From NCBI GenBank assembly GCA_900766945.1, contig CAAFXD010000223.1, positions 1 to 5,588 on the forward strand: a stretch of 5,588 nt of DNA, given 5' to 3'. The notes under the pieces were generated by a model. The model saw only the letters and a list, made by a program, of their open reading frames with translations, was not told the DNA's origin and searched no databases. A program made the translations under genes and the position numbers. This DNA is from Clostridia bacterium (lineage in GTDB: Bacteria; Bacillota; Clostridia; Oscillospirales; Acutalibacteraceae). Shown here in pieces: positions 5,543 to 5,588 of this stretch (position 1 is the first letter of the stretch; each line of letters opens with the position of its first letter).

Positions 5543-5588
5543 ATTATGTTCCTTTCTTCTTGAAAAAAGATTGTATACATTTTTGCAA
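5543..5588 (-). promoter_or_regulatory. Leader of the DUF1015 gene with an 8-bp palindrome
   Basis: These 46 bp contain the AAAGGA ribosome site and, at 5572-5579, the palindrome TGTATACA. TACAAT at 5570-5575 on the minus strand could be a -10 box, but its -35 would lie outside the window, so no promoter is claimed. An operon with a gene further upstream is equally possible. Confidence 0.35.

Overview
The window reads as a piece of chromosome from a low-to-mid GC Gram-positive anaerobe, most likely a Clostridia/Oscillospiraceae-type gut bacterium. This is inferred from strong Shine-Dalgarno sites (AAGGAG, GGAGG, AGAGGG), the FeoA-FeoB-small Cys-rich protein layout, a short DtxR-type repressor without a C-terminal SH3 domain, and a DUF1015 gene. 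No species can be named from the sequence alone. Every supported gene lies on the minus strand, so transcription runs from high to low coordinates.

Region by region, in transcription order: (1) 5542-4289 is a complete DUF1015-family protein of unknown function. (2) 4122-3880 is an 80-aa XRE-family DNA-binding protein with a candidate promoter and a strong intrinsic terminator. (3) 3688-3296 is a second, unrelated XRE-family regulator of 130 aa. It has a good promoter (TTTACA-17-TAAAAT), a GC-rich 5' leader that can fold into competing hairpins, and an intrinsic terminator. (4) From the promoter at 3176-3148 (TTGACA-17-TACAAT) onward lies a ferrous-iron operon: feoA, feoB, a FeoB-associated Cys-rich membrane protein, a DtxR/MntR-type metalloregulator, and the first 69 codons of an HI0933/YhiN-type flavoprotein that runs off the window edge.

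In the iron operon, FeoB is the GTP-dependent Fe(II) permease of the inner membrane, FeoA is its small SH3-like cytosolic partner, and the 66-aa protein is a single-pass membrane peptide with a Cys cluster. The DtxR-type protein is a probable metal-responsive repressor and a plausible autoregulator of the operon. Genes are very tightly packed: a 4-bp gap, a 12-bp gap, a 35-bp overlap and a 4-bp ATGA overlap. This suggests translational coupling from transporter through sensor to flavoprotein.

Most of the window is conventional. The parts most worth a second look are the repressor embedded in the feo operon with a mixed MntR/DtxR set of metal ligands, a His/Cys-rich insert in FeoB after its G domain, and the mutually exclusive hairpins in the leader of the 130-aa XRE gene. 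I see no CRISPR array, tRNA, rRNA, insertion sequence or phage module.
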